DNA from: Symsagittifera roscoffensis
Lineage: Eukaryota > Xenacoelomorpha > Acoela > Convolutidae
Length of the DNA stretch: 64,000 nt
NCBI RefSeq assembly: GCF_963678635.1
Contig: NC_087064.1
Span: 80,327,526 to 80,391,525 of the forward strand
Reading direction: 5' to 3'
Shown: positions 46,745-58,354 of the stretch, one piece after another
Numbering within the stretch: position 1 is the stretch's first letter
Layout of the letters: every line of letters starts with the position of its first letter
Translations under genes and position numbers: made by a program
The notes under the pieces: generated by a model
Seen by the model: the letters and a program-made list of their open reading frames with translations, nothing else
Told to the model about the DNA's origin: nothing
Databases searched by the model: none

Positions 46745-47536
46745 TTAGGATAATGTTACTTGATATGGTGTATTTTTATACACGTGTAGCGAAATGATGT
46801 AGGAATTCGTGTTTTTCAAATATTTTATAGATGAGATCGTGATTTTGAAAAATTTGTGAATAGGTTCAAATTCAAAGTCTGACATAAAAAGTTGTTGTTT
46901 ATTTTGACTTTTATCATACTGGTGAACTTGTTTTATTGAAAAATTATATATATTTCCTGACAACGGTTTCAGGTGTTTTCGTTGTTGATTATAAATTGGA
47001 TAAAATTTTGAGAAGAATGGTGGTTGTTTGTTTAATCTTTGAAAAAATGTTAGAGCTGTATTTTTTGTTTGATGTGTGCTTATCTTTGATTAGTATTTTA
47101 CTATTTAAGATGTTGATTGTGGGTATATATTTAGATATAAATGGTATGCCAATGGTTTTGTGCTTAATATTAGTAATATGAAATGTTTGTTTAAACGGTT
47201 TGTTTAGAATTTTGTTTTTGTTCCATTGTTCTCGTGAGGAGGAATAATTGAATTTTTCCATAATTTACTAATGTTGATCCTTGTGCTGTTGCTAGTTTAC
47301 TAGAGGTTGCAAGAGGCGTTAATTTCGGATGTAATGTTTGGATTTCATTCCATGTGGGAATATTAATTATGTTTGATTCTGCTCCTGAATCAATTAAAAA
47401 GTCAATTTCAAGATCTGGTGGTTGAAATTCTTTGATTCTTGGACTTTCTAAGAGCAATGGTATTGTCCAAATTTTTTCTCTAGGTTATTCTTTCTGTATA
47501 TTTTGATAAATATGATTTGTGTTTGAGCATTGTGTT
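46745..47536 (-). CDS. pol (PR): Protease and protease-RT linker of the giant element
   Basis: The frame 47191-47457 holds DFLIDSGAESNIINIPTW, a retroviral-type aspartic protease active site (D-S-G). The linker continues in 46989-47261 (HITNIKHKTIGIPFISKYIP) and 46745-46963 (LFMSDFEFEPIHKFFKI), each in a different frame, so at least two indels are present. An in-frame TAA lies near 47480. Confidence 0.75.
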
Positions 47537-50500
47537 TCACCTTTTTTCATCGGGTTTAATTACCGTGTTAATTTCGTTTACTTCTTGTGTAGTTTGTGTA
47601 GTATCGGTTGGTCCAATATAATAATTGTGAAGGAGTTCCAATTGATTTTCATATATATGTGATGTAAAAGGTTGTTCATATATGATAGGTTCATAGTCAT
47701 TTTCGACTGTTATCTTATTTACAGAGATGGTATTTTGTGTATCACTTTCTGTATCTGATGATTCACAATGTATATGATTTAGTTGTATTTCGTGATTTTC
47801 TGCGTCATCAATACCTGGAGGGTCTGAAGTTGTTGCTTCATTTGTTTGGACTTGATTAATTTGTCTTTGATGTTTTGGTGTACTACATCTGTATCGATGT
47901 CTAGAGTCAGGTTAACGGTTATTATTCCTATGTGGTGACTGGGAATAACTTCTGTATCTATTATTGTAACTTGAATTTCGATTTTGTGAATTGTTCCGCG
48001 ATCTGTTTTGATAATTATCATTTGATCTGTGATTTTTTGATCTATTATATGAATTATTTCTTGATCGGTTGTTCGGGTAATTCTGATTTCGATTGTTCGA
48101 ATAACTTCTATTTCTATTATGTGAATAGTTTCTATTTCTGTTGTATGATGAGTTTCGTGATTGATTATGATTTGAATAGTGTTGATTTCTTGGATTTGAT
48201 TGGGAACTGTATCTAGAAACAAATTGTGTTGCATTGGAATTTGATCTCGAATAGTTATTTCGACTATTTGATCTGTTATAATTATTTTGTGAAAAATTTT
48301 GTGTATTTCTTCGTTCTGGTGATCTTCCTCTATAACTTGAGTTATAAGGAGATTGATTTCTTGGGTAATTGGTGTTGTTCGGAAGTGGTTTTCTTAAACT
48401 GTTATTACTATATATTTTTTTGTTCGGTAGGCTTTGATCTTTTTTCATGTATTGATAGAACAATTTATTTGGTTCTTTATGCTTTTGAGGTTTATTCTGA
48501 TTGTCTTGTTGTTTTTGTCGACATTCGGAGATACTGTGTCCGTATCGTCGGCAATAATTACACCATTTTTTGAAGGATGATGGTTTGCCTTTAAAATTTG
48601 GATGTTTTTCATAGATATTTAGTATTTCAGTGAATTTTTCAATTAGGTCTGTATCTGATTCCTGTATGTTATTTACATGTGTTGTGTTTGTTTCAAAACG
48701 ATTAAGATATTGTAGTTTTAGATTTTCTGTTTCTTCGAGTTTCATTGTGATCTCTGCTTGTTCTAGTTTATCTACTTGTTTTCGAAAATCTAAATCTGGT
48801 TCTCGAATTGACGAAGGATGAGATGCTCTCTTTTTTATTGCTATTTTCCTTAATTGAGGTGTTAAGGTCATCATGAGAATTTCTGTCATTTTTGTGTTTT
48901 TATGGTCATGTGTATTAAGTGAATATGCTTTTCGACCTAGTGTTTCGATACGTACTGCTAATTGTTTGATAGTTTCATTTGGTAATCTGCGAATTTCATT
49001 ACATAAAACTCTTTGGTGTTGTTTGTTTCTTTCAGAGTCAAACATTTTTGAAAATTCTTGTGTGAATCTTTTCCAGTCTGATTTTATTTCTATAGGTAAT
49101 ACTGAAAACCATTTTTGAGCTGCGCCATCTAAGGTTGTTTGGATCAGTGCTGTGCGTCTATGTATCCAATTTTGATGTAGTGGCGTGTTAATTGGTTCAG
49201 GTCCTATATTTAAAATTAAATTTGCTGTTACTGCATTTAAATAATCTTCTACAGAATATTCAGGATCTGTTCCTGTGAATACCATCAGTGGTTTATTAGA
49301 TGTTATTGATGATCCACCCATGAGGTATAGATTCATTGTCATCTGTAGTGATTTTGCGGCATTTGGCGTTTGCGAAAAATTTGAAAGTTGATTTTTTGTT
49401 ATTTCGTGTTGCTGAAGATAATATGGAAGCGGTATTTCATTTTGCATTTGAGTTGGTTGATAAGAATGCATTGACATTGGATTTTGTGGTTATATTGGTT
49501 GAAAAGATTGTGTGTTAAATGGGTTTTGTATATGCATTTGTTGTGGATGTTGTACATCTGTTAGGTTTTGTGGGTAAGTTTTTATATTTCGAGATGGTTG
49601 AGGTTTTCGTGGTCTTTGTGTGCGATATTCTTTAGTATATGGTGCAAAAATATCTGGTTGGTGATAACCATCTTCATCGGATGATAAATAGTTTGTATTA
49701 AATGGTGTATGTCGGTTATTTTTATTTTGTTGAAAGAATGGTTAATTTTCAGTATAATCCTGTGTAGGTTGTGGATTATCTGGAAAATTTACTGAATTTG
49801 TCGATGTTTTCGGGAGATTCCAATAATGAGAACATATGTGATTTAAATTTTGTGTATTTTTTTGAGGAGGTTGATTTGTTCTTGGTTTGTGAGCATAATT
49901 ATAATTGTGTTCTGCAAAGGTGTTTCTTGTGAATGATTTTTGTGTTTTTGACGGTATTGTCATTGGTCTATACGTTTGATAATCCATATGTGAATATTTT
50001 GGAGCAACCGAAGGTTTAACGGTTGATTGTAAGGTTACTTGTGCCAGTGAAGTATTTGTATTTCTTGGTGTTGTCAAATTTGGGTGTATTGGTGAAATAC
50101 TTGGTTGTGTAGTTGTTGTTGTTTGGACGATTTCTTCATTTATGAAGTGTGATGGTGTTTGAATATCTTGTTGTGTAAGATTTCTAGTTCCATTAAGGTT
50201 TTTATTGTGTATGACGGTCGAATTTAAACTGTTATTTCGCGTATCAGGTAAAAATAAATTATAGTTTAATGGTGTTGCATCAATGGTTAATGGTATTACT
50301 TTTACATAATCTCTGTGATAAGATATTGTACTTATTGCTTGACTTGAGATAGTTTGTGGGATATTTATAAATGTAGGATGAGACCATTTAGGGTCCCAAA
50401 CGTAGTCTGATTGTTCTGAAAGGGCAGTGTCATCATTTGTATTTTGAGGTCTGAAATTTTTTCTTGCTTGTGAAATTAAGTCTAAATTATGTGTGAAATA

Positions 50501-51103
50501 ATCTATTATAAACCTTGCTAAAATTTTTTGTAAATCATGTTTAGTATGTTGTGAAACATCATCTTTAGTGAAATTTTCTTTAATTATATGTAGAAATGTT
50601 GAAAATAATGCGATTTCATTTCCTACTTTTGTATGTTTGGATGTTTCTGTTGGTGAGATACTTTGAAATTCTGTTTTTTCTAATACAGATATATAAGTAT
50701 ATATTATTGCAAAAATTTCGTTAGTGAATATGGAGTTTGCTCTTTGTGAAATATGATATTGTATGCTTTTAATATATTCTAGGAATACTTTTGAAAAGTC
50801 TAATTCAATATCGTCTGTTTGAATTACATATTTGCGATGGTTCGTATTTGGTGTGCTGAATTCTATGGTGTAGATTCCATATTGGTGTGTTAGGTTACAT
50901 ATGTCTTTCAAATAATGTTCAATAATTTGTCTTTTGATTTTTACATCTGGGAATTCTGCTTTGCATGGGCTGATTCCGGGTTCAAACAAATTTACGAGTA
51001 AGTTCTTGCAAAAATCATGTTGACCTCTATCATCGGGTGAATCTATAAGAAAGGGGTAAACTTCTTCGTCATCTGGACTATCGTCACTTTGAGTGTGGCT
51101 CAT
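47537..51103 (-). CDS. gag: Very long gag of the giant element
   Basis: One frame runs from ATG 51103 to TGA 47537-47539, about 1,190 codons, broken by TAA at 49742, 49490 and 47912. A CCHC knuckle CNYCRRYGHSISEC lies at about 48520-48570. Before it is a capsid-like helical region (about 48650-49300, with WKRFTQEFSKMF and ETIKQLAVRIETLGR); after it comes a long Arg/Ser/Asn/Tyr-rich tail that probably binds RNA. The N-terminal 450 residues are acidic, then Thr/Pro-rich, and have no recognisable domain. Most Gypsy gags have 300-550 residues, so this is about twice the usual length. The protease frame is +1 relative to gag at 47540. Confidence 0.8.
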
Positions 51104-51551
51104 TCTTTCGTTTGATGACTGTTAAGATATAGCTATCGATGTGTCTAATTGGTTGATTCCAATTATACAGGTGTACTGGTTTGTGTTTGTATTGCTTTTT
51201 TATTCTTCTTTTTCCTCTTTTTGATGAATTTGAAGTTGTTTCTGAATCGGAAAAATATAATTGATCGTGGATGGGACAGTTTTTATCAATTGACTCTTTT
51301 AATTTGTAGAGTTCATCTAAACTGCTGGCTTCTGATTCAGAAAATGCGTTTCTGTTTTTTGAAGATCTTTTTCGTGTGATTTGTCTTTGTTTGTTTATAA
51401 TTTTCCTTTTTATTGTTTGTCGTTTTGTTCTAATGTATCCAACTGTTTGTGTATGAGGTGTGATTACAAGATCGTATTTTTTGTTATCTATTTCACAGTT
51501 GTGTAAAACGATTGTTTGCTTATTTCCTAAATTTTTTGAATGACATAAGGT
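51084..51551 (-). CDS. ORF0: basic open frame upstream of gag, no ATG
   Basis: A 155-codon frame opens after a TAA at 51552-51554 and ends at TGA 51084-51086, overlapping the gag start by 20 nt. It contains no Met codon near the start. It is rich in Lys and Arg (KRQTIKRKI, ITRKRSSKNR, KRGKRRIKKQYKHK) with an acidic Ser-rich patch between. The composition suggests a nuclear or RNA-binding protein made from a spliced transcript that supplies the start. No homologue is known to me. Confidence 0.4.
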   Translation of the reverse strand, partial: TLCHSKNLGNKQTIVLHNCEIDNKKYDLVITPHTQTVGYIRTKRQTIKRKIINKQRQITRKRSSKNRNAFSESEASSLDELYKLKESIDKNCPIHDQLYFSDSETTSNSSKRGKRRIKKQYKHKPVHLYNWNQPIRHIDSYILTVIKRKNEPHSK

Positions 51552-51554
51552 TTA

Positions 51555-52771
51555 GGATGATGGATGCAAAAAGTTGTTAGGTGTTTCTATTTTCTTAGAC
51601 TGTTAGTCCTTACGATTTTTTGGTTAGCTTAACCTGGGTCTTTTTGTTCAGGGTTGGAGAGAAAAGTATATCGATTCCGAAGAATGATTTTTTACTTTCT
51701 TATAGCTAGTCTAAGCTAAGGTGTTAACTTACTTAATCTTACTTAGGGGTAGTGATTTTGTTCAAGGGTTGGAGAATAGTAAATCGATCCACAAGGTTCA
51801 GGTATAATTAGAACGCAAGTAGTTCGTTAGATACTATTTTAAACTTACGAAGTCTAAGATCTATCCTGGGTCTGGTAAGAGGAGGGTTCAAGTGAAGGAT
51901 GAATAACCGAAGTTCTTCACTGTTTATCTTAATTTGAATGGTTAGTTTTATCAAAAATTTCTATTAGTCTTGGGTCTTTTGGAAGGTTTGGATAGTGAAT
52001 CGACGTTTGAGGTCGTTAGACACTTGCTAAGTAGATGGGGGAGAACAAAATTGTTCTTTTTGATCCAAGGATAGGCCTTGATGATCAGGTTTTAAATTTA
52101 GTGAAATAGAAAGTTAATTAAGATCCAAGGATAAGCCTTGATGATCTGATTTTAAAATTAAGTGAATTTAAGTTTAAAAAGGTTTAAGTTTATTTAAGAA
52201 AAATATTTAGTTCTTTAATGATATTAGTGAGCTTATGATTGCTGTTATGTTTAGGTGATGAAGCTGGGACAACAGATGATTTATGATTACTAACAATGTA
52301 TTGTCATGCTACTAATTTTTATTTTCATTTTTAATAAATTTTTTCAAATATGTTTTATATAATACTGCAGAAATTAAGAAAACGATCTGAGATTTTTTTA
52401 TCAACCGTTGTTGTACGTTAATAATTTTGTTTAGCGCCTGAAATGATCATGTAGATTGACTTCACATTTTTATGTTTGCAAATGAAAATCTAAATTCATT
52501 GCTAATAAGATTCTAAATACAAAAGTTTGTGTTGGCTTTTGCCGTACAATCATAAAACTAAATGGTAAGTTTCTACTTTGTCATATGTCGTCTCTTGTCC
52601 GAGTTCTTCTTCCTATTCCGGGTAGTTCTATTATTGTTCGGAATATCGGCTCTGATCTTTTGAGTCGTAGAGACATTTCAATTAAATTATTATCGTATAA
52701 CATTTTGAAAATGTTTTGTCTAATTTCTAATCTATTTTTGGTTAGTTCTAAGCTATTAAGGTCTTATTCGA
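51555..52771 (-). other. Leader region of the giant element
   Basis: About 1.2 kb of non-coding sequence. It contains a 60-bp tandem repeat (GATCCAAGGATAGGCCTTGATGATC at 52062 and a close copy at 52122). It probably includes the packaging region. Confidence 0.55.
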
Positions 52772-52788
52772 GACTTATGGTCGCACCA
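52772..52788 (-). other. Putative primer binding site
   Basis: On the minus strand TGGTGCGACCATAAGTC starts two bases after the 5' LTR. TGG is complementary to the CCA end of a tRNA. I did not identify the tRNA species. Confidence 0.55.
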
Positions 52789-52790
52789 GA

Positions 52791-53200
52791 TGAGTTAAGA
52801 CCGATGTGGTTAACTCATAGAGTAATTTCGGATAGTTTACACCGTCTGCTCGTCACGCTATCTTATTTTCGGCCGGATAGATTCGTGCAACTTCTTAGTC
52901 TATTACCGATCCTAATCTGACTCTTATACTTTCTAGTCTCAGGGTGTTTAACTAGTCTCTGCTAGGCTCAATAGATCTAGGGTGTACTGGTTTATTGCGG
53001 CTGCTGAAGTTCTCTTGGAGAGGCAACTAATTTCTAAGTTAAATTCAAATCTCTCTGGTGCTGAAATTACAAGTAATTTCAGCACTTACAAATAAGTGGG
53101 TTGTTAGTTAGATGGATTTAGATTGGTTAATATTAAATACTTTACAGTGGTAAAATATCCAATTTATCCAATCATAAAATGTAGTTTAGATCAGGTTCCA
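52791..53200 (-). repeat. 5' LTR of the giant element
   Basis: 410 bp, TG...CA, nearly identical to 34404-34815. On the minus strand it has AATAAA near 52990 and a TATA-like TATAAGAG near 52925, plus the inverted repeat at 53058-53085. Confidence 0.93.
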
Positions 53201-53204
53201 CAAG

Positions 53205-53468
53205 GTCAGACCAGAGTTTTTCTTGATTGATCCCGAGATAGTACACGGTGTGATGGACTGTCCCCATTTTGATGTCAAGATTGGTACATGTGTCTATGCC
53301 CAATGCTCTGATGTTGATGCGCCAGTTGAACTTGATCTTCCACATTCAGATTTTGCCAGGAAGCTCTTTTTATTAGGGCTGTCGCCGAGTAGTCTATTCT
53401 GTAAAAAGTTCGAAAAAAGCTCAACATTACTTCGTTTTTTTTTAAATTTCTCTTACATGAAATATTAA
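53205..53468 (+). pseudogene. 3' half of the small ORF split by the retroelement
   Basis: The frame continues exactly from the codon that ends at 34403: 87 codons plus TAA at 53466-53468. It includes EIVHGVMDCPHFDVKIGTC, YAQCSDVDAPVELDLPHSDF and then a Phe/Ser-rich end that may be read-through past a splice donor near 53400 (TCTGTAAAAAG). Spaced Cys residues and the leader in the other half suggest a small secreted protein. Unknown family. Confidence 0.45.
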
Positions 53469-53661
53469 TTTTCGGCTATTAATGAACTGAGTGGATCACA
53501 TAGCTTGACTTAATTCAAGTCTGAATGATTTCTCAGCGTAATTAGAGTTATTAGAGCGTAGCATACATCGCTTTGATTATCCCAAAATGGGAATTTTTAA
53601 GCCCCCATTAATTTACAAAAAAAAAAGTAAATGGTGATTTTTTTTTCAATTTCGTCTCAGA

Positions 53662-53889
53662 CATGTATTATTCAAAAGCTTAAAAAACAATGGGTTGTTC
53701 TTGCTCAAAAGCCGTAACTTGTTTGAAGAAAAAAAAACCACTCCGAGCAGAAACACTCCGTAACTTTATTTGAAAGCTTTCAAATAAAGTGACAGAGTGT
53801 TTCTGCTCGGTGTAGTTTTTCTTCAAACAAGTTCCGGCTTTTGAACAAGAACAAGCAATTGCTCTTTTAGCATTTGAATAAAACATTTA
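53662..53889. repeat. Large palindrome, about 114-bp arms, no loop
   Basis: The centre is AAAGCTTT at 53773-53780. The arms match almost perfectly out to 53695 and 53854, including AAGTTACGG / CCGGAACTT-type mismatches, and imperfectly beyond. Fragments of one arm recur near 54325 and 55065, so it is a repeat family. Confidence 0.8.
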
Positions 53890-54127
53890 TTAATACAAAA
53901 TTGCAAAAAAAAATCAGCACTGTAGAAATTGCCTGTACAAATTGAAAAAAAATGACTAGCCGAATAAATTACAGAAGCACCGACTAACATCCTCAGTCAG
54001 CATCGACTGAACCATTTTGCTGTCTTTTTTCGTATTATGAGTTTCAACTATGCTTACACCAAAAACAGCTGTGCTGCAATGGTAGGTCTACAAAAACCAA
54101 TTAGATACTTTGAAAAGCATCTTGAAA

Positions 54128-54204
54128 CGACAATTCGTAACAGGCGACAATTTGTAACAGACGAGAAATCGTAACAAGCGACAATTCGTAACAAAAAAAT
54201 ATCA
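54128..54204. repeat. Imperfect tandem repeat, unit CGACAATTCGTAACAG
   Basis: Four units of 16-20 bp. The inverted form TTACGAATTGTCGC follows near 54257, and related pieces lie near 54486 and 54505. Confidence 0.65.
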
Positions 54205-54209
54205 AACCC

Positions 54210-56480
54210 TAATTTGAGCGCACTATTCCTCTCGTGCCGAATCTAAGCAATGCCTTGTTACGAATTGTCGCTGGTTGTTCCAATTGTTTCGATTTTCGTA
54301 GCGAAAGTAACAGAAAATTTGTGCTCGGGGTGGTTTTTTTCTTCAGACAAATTTCGAGTTCTTAACTACCCCTTTTTGACGGATTTTTTTAAATTATCAT
54401 TCTAAAGATATTGTTGTTTTGAGCTTAAATTTGAAAAGATATTTCACCAGTGATCATTTTTTGCCATGATACGAGCAGTCTTGATACGAATTGTTGCCTG
54501 TAGCGAACTGTCGCCCAACCGAAAACCAGATTGTAGATAAATCCATTGTTAAGCATTTATGCGAATAAAAAAAAAGAAATTCTTGTTGCAAGTCAAACAT
54601 GCCGGAAAAAAACCAGGACAGACCGCACAAATTCCGTCGCTTTCCTCTTAAGTCGAATCAATTACAATGCCAATTAGTGAAACTGAACTCGCACAAAATG
54701 ACCACAAAAATTTGTGACTTCAGTCGGACGAAAAGTGAACAAATGGTACTTTATAAACAGTTGCTAGTATAAATCTCACTTTCCACGTGGGCATATTACG
54801 TATCCTTAAACTGGATGGCAAATGAAGAAATTACTAAATCTTCAAGCGATGAATCAGGAACGGTATGCAATAAAAATGGGCCAAGCATTTAGCTCAACGG
54901 GGCTTATATATGCTTGAGGGAACGATTGATTGTAAACTTTCCACCAATCAGAGGAAAAATAAAACCGTAAAAAGTTCATTTGCAGTTTTTGACTCTGAAC
55001 GCTTCATGCAGAAACCGAAAAAAATTAACTGATTATGAACAATTTTGAAGAAAAAAGGAACAATTATACTTGGTGTGGTTTTTTTTATTCAATCAATTTT
55101 AACATAAATTTTTTATGTGCCATTGAAGATATCGACTACTAAAAAATAATTCATAAAGATATTTTACCTACGATCACTTTTGCAAAGTTTGAAAATTGCC
55201 AATTTTGCATGCTCTGGACTAATTATGCGCGCTTCGTAGATCTTATCCATAATCCTGAAAGCGTAACGCGAATCAGTTTTGCTTGGCCAATTATCTCGCA
55301 TAAAAAAATCGTCCAAATTGAACTGAGGCTAGCTAATCGGTCGTAACAACTTCGTACGACTCAAACTTTTACTCTTGATCTTGGATATTGTACAGAATTT
55401 TTACTTTTTCAATATTTCTTTTACCAAAAACCTTTTCTGTATGAATTAAGGGGCAGTCGGAACATTCAGCGCTTTGCCCTGATATACGAGCAGTCTTGTT
55501 AGCATCTGGTGCTGGAGATATTTTCTGCCAACAACAACTAGACGTTTTTCATGAAAAGTTCGTGTTTCGGTTCAGAAAAATTATATGTCAGCCAGACTAA
55601 CTTATTTACTGCTTTTGAATTCGGCAAATATCGCATTCAATACCCTGAATTAATTTTATTGACCAGCACTCGGGATTGGCAAATAGCGCGGCACTGACCA
55701 GAAGCAAGCTTGGGAAATGTCAATTGACTGTCACTTTTTTTTCAAATACTGACTATTGACAAACGTGGCCAACTGATTGCAACGAACTAATTGCAATTTT
55801 AGTCATACTATTGTATTCGAAATGGCAAGTTAAAGTTTAACTATTTGATTGAAAAAAGCAATTTTTGTAAATTTGATTTAAGCTCGCCCTGGTGTACAAT
55901 ATTTGAGAACAAAATCAAATATGGCTGCTCGGTGTTTTTAGTGTAAGTACCAAAGGCTTACTCTTCCGTGCTGAAGTTCCGTCAAACACTCGCACCTAAA
56001 CTGAATTCTTCTGAAATCTGCAGATGCTTATTTTAGAAACCTCTTTCATTTATCTGCTACCGCTTTTTAATGCTTTATTTGAAGAATAAGCAAAAAATAT
56101 ATGCACAACGCCGCCCAGAATAACCTAAACTCATCTTAAATCACTGATGGATATCTATACCGAGTTTTAGGATATTGGATGAAATTGTTATTATCTTAAT
56201 TGAGTTTCAAGATATCGGATGAAGTGATTATACTCTTTGCAATTTCAGGATGCTGATGAAGTTGAGACGTCAACGAATTTAGACCTGCAGTTGAAAGAGT
56301 AGACGTAATTTCTGCTATACGGCCCAAAATGATCATTTTGGAGCTTGAGCCCCAATTAAGCTGATTTTAATCACCCGGCAGGACAATAAAAACTTGAAAT
56401 TTGAGCTGCGCTTCTCCAAAATTGGGATGAATTTTTAAAAAATGATGAAGACATATCTTGATTAGATTTTAGCAAAAATA
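54210..56480. other. Intergenic region without recognisable genes
   Basis: AT-rich sequence with short inverted pieces of the flanking palindromes. No frame with coding character or splice pattern was found. Confidence 0.5.
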
Positions 56481-56489
56481 ATATGCATT

Positions 56490-56908
56490 TTGCAAAATAT
56501 GGACCCAAAAATTAACGGTAAAAAACTACCATTTTTGCTGCTTTTGGCCAATCAAAAGTTAAGCCAAAACTATTGGTTCATTTGCTGACAAAAGTTTACC
56601 AAACTGAGCCTCTTATATATTCTAACAAAATTTTGAAGGATTGATCGAGTTTTGTTTAATCAAATTTTTTATCCTTTGATAGCCAAAAAATGGCATCTGT
56701 ACAATATGAAAAACCAATTTTGTATAAAGTTTTTTTTTGCCAATTCTAGAAAACATACGTTTCTTGAAGTTTTGCTGGGCTATATAAGAGGCTCATCTTG
56801 ATTTTTTTAGCAATTGAACCAATAGTTTTAGCGTGTTTTTGATTGACTAAAAAAAGCCAAAATTGGTCGTTTTTAGGGTGAAATTTTGGGACCGAACCCC
56901 GCAAAGAA
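56490..56908. repeat. Miniature inverted-repeat element, family M1 copy 2
   Basis: The left arm holds CCAATCAAAAGTTAAGCC and AACTATTGGTTCATTTGCT, then GAGCCTCTTATATA. The right arm holds the reverse complements in the order expected. Arms are about 120 bp, interior about 180 bp. Confidence 0.7.
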
Positions 56909-57677
56909 ATGGCACTATATTTTTTCTGCTGAAATTCTAAGCAAGTACTGACTGAAGGACTTGATAAAAATTCTAGTAATTTTCAGTTCTCTACCTACCA
57001 AATGCATTGTCAAAGTTATAAAATAAAAACCAGCTAATCCAGCTCGTCAAAATAGTTTGTGCTGTTTTTGATTTTTCAATGACTTTTAAAAAGGCTTGAT
57101 GTTCAATAACGATCGTAATAAGGGTAGTAATTTGCCATAGAGGTAGTAACTGGAATTTTCTTCAGACAAAACTACCTCTAATATCTGTTGATCGTTTATT
57201 GAATGTTTTTTCTCGTTTGGTTTTAAAAAATCTCGATTCCTAAGAAATTGTAAAACAAACTTCGTGAAAACTTTCGTAGTAACAAGCGTTGATAAAACGA
57301 TGGCTGTTAAATACTCAATTGACTGTATTTTAGTTCGCATAAATAAGAGAGTGAACTAGAGGTCAACACATAACAGCTAGACAGTTCTAAGTTGATTGAC
57401 AGGCAGGTACCAAACTCACACTTAATTATAGTATGAGAAATCTCAGAGATAAGTAAATAAAGAATAGCAACTAAGATGATTGACAACTGAACATATTTTA
57501 GCCCCTGACATTTCCGTATGGATGTAAAATTTAAATACATAGTAATTTAAATTTAATATAATAATTAAACCTTCAACCTGCCGCCTCAACTAAAACGATG
57601 CAACAAACTTGAGTTTTAGGCTTATGGCCATCCCTCTCCCTGGGTAATGAGTTTTTGAATGAGTTTTAAAGTAAGGT

Positions 57678-58354
57678 TCATTTTCCTTCTCCCCCTGGAT
57701 GTTTTCCTTTTTGTTCCGCCCCCGGGATATTTTCAATCATGACTCCTCCCATTTTATCTACTGGCTTTCTTCTTCTAGTACTCCTTCTGGTTCCCGAGCT
57801 TTCACTTTGACTGCCAGATTCGACGTCTTCTTCTTGGCTACTATTCACAAGGCACTCTCTCGCAACTAACGCCGGTCGTTCCTGGCTCCCCTTTACTTGT
57901 TTTTCTTGACCCCCTTTTCCTCGCTTCGCTCTCGTGACTCTTGATTTTGCTTTTGCTCCCGTTCCACATTCTGCTACTGCTGTACTGCCGCTTGGGCCTT
58001 GTCCCGCCGCATTCGCTTCGTGTCTCGCTAACACTTCTATCGGTAATCTTGCAGGGATAATATTTAATGGCTGGTAATCTTCACTATCCGAACTGTCGGA
58101 CTGGAAGGTGACTACTGATACGTTTTGCATAGCCTTTGGTCTCTTTGATTTCGGGCTCTCGACTGCCCCTTTCTTTGCGCTCGATAACATCTCCTTGAGC
58201 GTAGCCGGCTTCCGTTTCTTGGGAAGGTTGGGTTTTGGTTTTCCTGCCACTGCACTTTTCCTAAGAACAGATCCGTTTTTTAGCTTGATAGTATGTTCGG
58301 ATTCAGAGATTACATTGGATTTTAATAATTTATACCGATTTAGGGTCTTGCTGG
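57678..58354 (-). CDS. Basic C-terminal region of second pol (shifted frame)
   Basis: A 190-residue frame (57678-58250) is open upstream to about 58354, where it overlaps the end of pol in another frame. It is rich in Lys, Ser and Glu (KPNLPKKRKPATLKEML, TRRSTRRRKPVDKMG), suggesting a nuclear or DNA-binding tail of the integrase. A single-base shift near 58355 would join it to pol; whether that shift is programmed or a mutation is open. Confidence 0.6.

Larger units (their letters stand above)
34404..53200 (-). mobile_element. Giant (18.8 kb) Gypsy-group LTR retroelement with envelope-like ORF
   Basis: The element is bounded by LTRs 34404-34815 (3') and 52791-53200 (5'), each TG...CA, and by the 4-bp duplication CAAG (34400-34403 and 53201-53204). 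Reading on the minus strand: leader with ORF0, gag, protease, RT, RNase H, integrase with a GPY module, a small membrane ORF, a Pro/Ser-rich ORF, an envelope-like ORF and a further ORF. The order protease-RT-RNase H-integrase places it in the Gypsy (Metaviridae) group. The LTRs differ at about a dozen positions, and several frameshifts and in-frame stops are present, so this copy looks inactive. Most Gypsy elements are 5-12 kb. Confidence 0.93.

Noticed and set aside
47932-48573. Plus-strand ORFs over the gag region
   Set aside because: They are antisense shadows of the Arg/Asn/Tyr-rich gag tail, rich in Phe, Tyr and Cys as expected.
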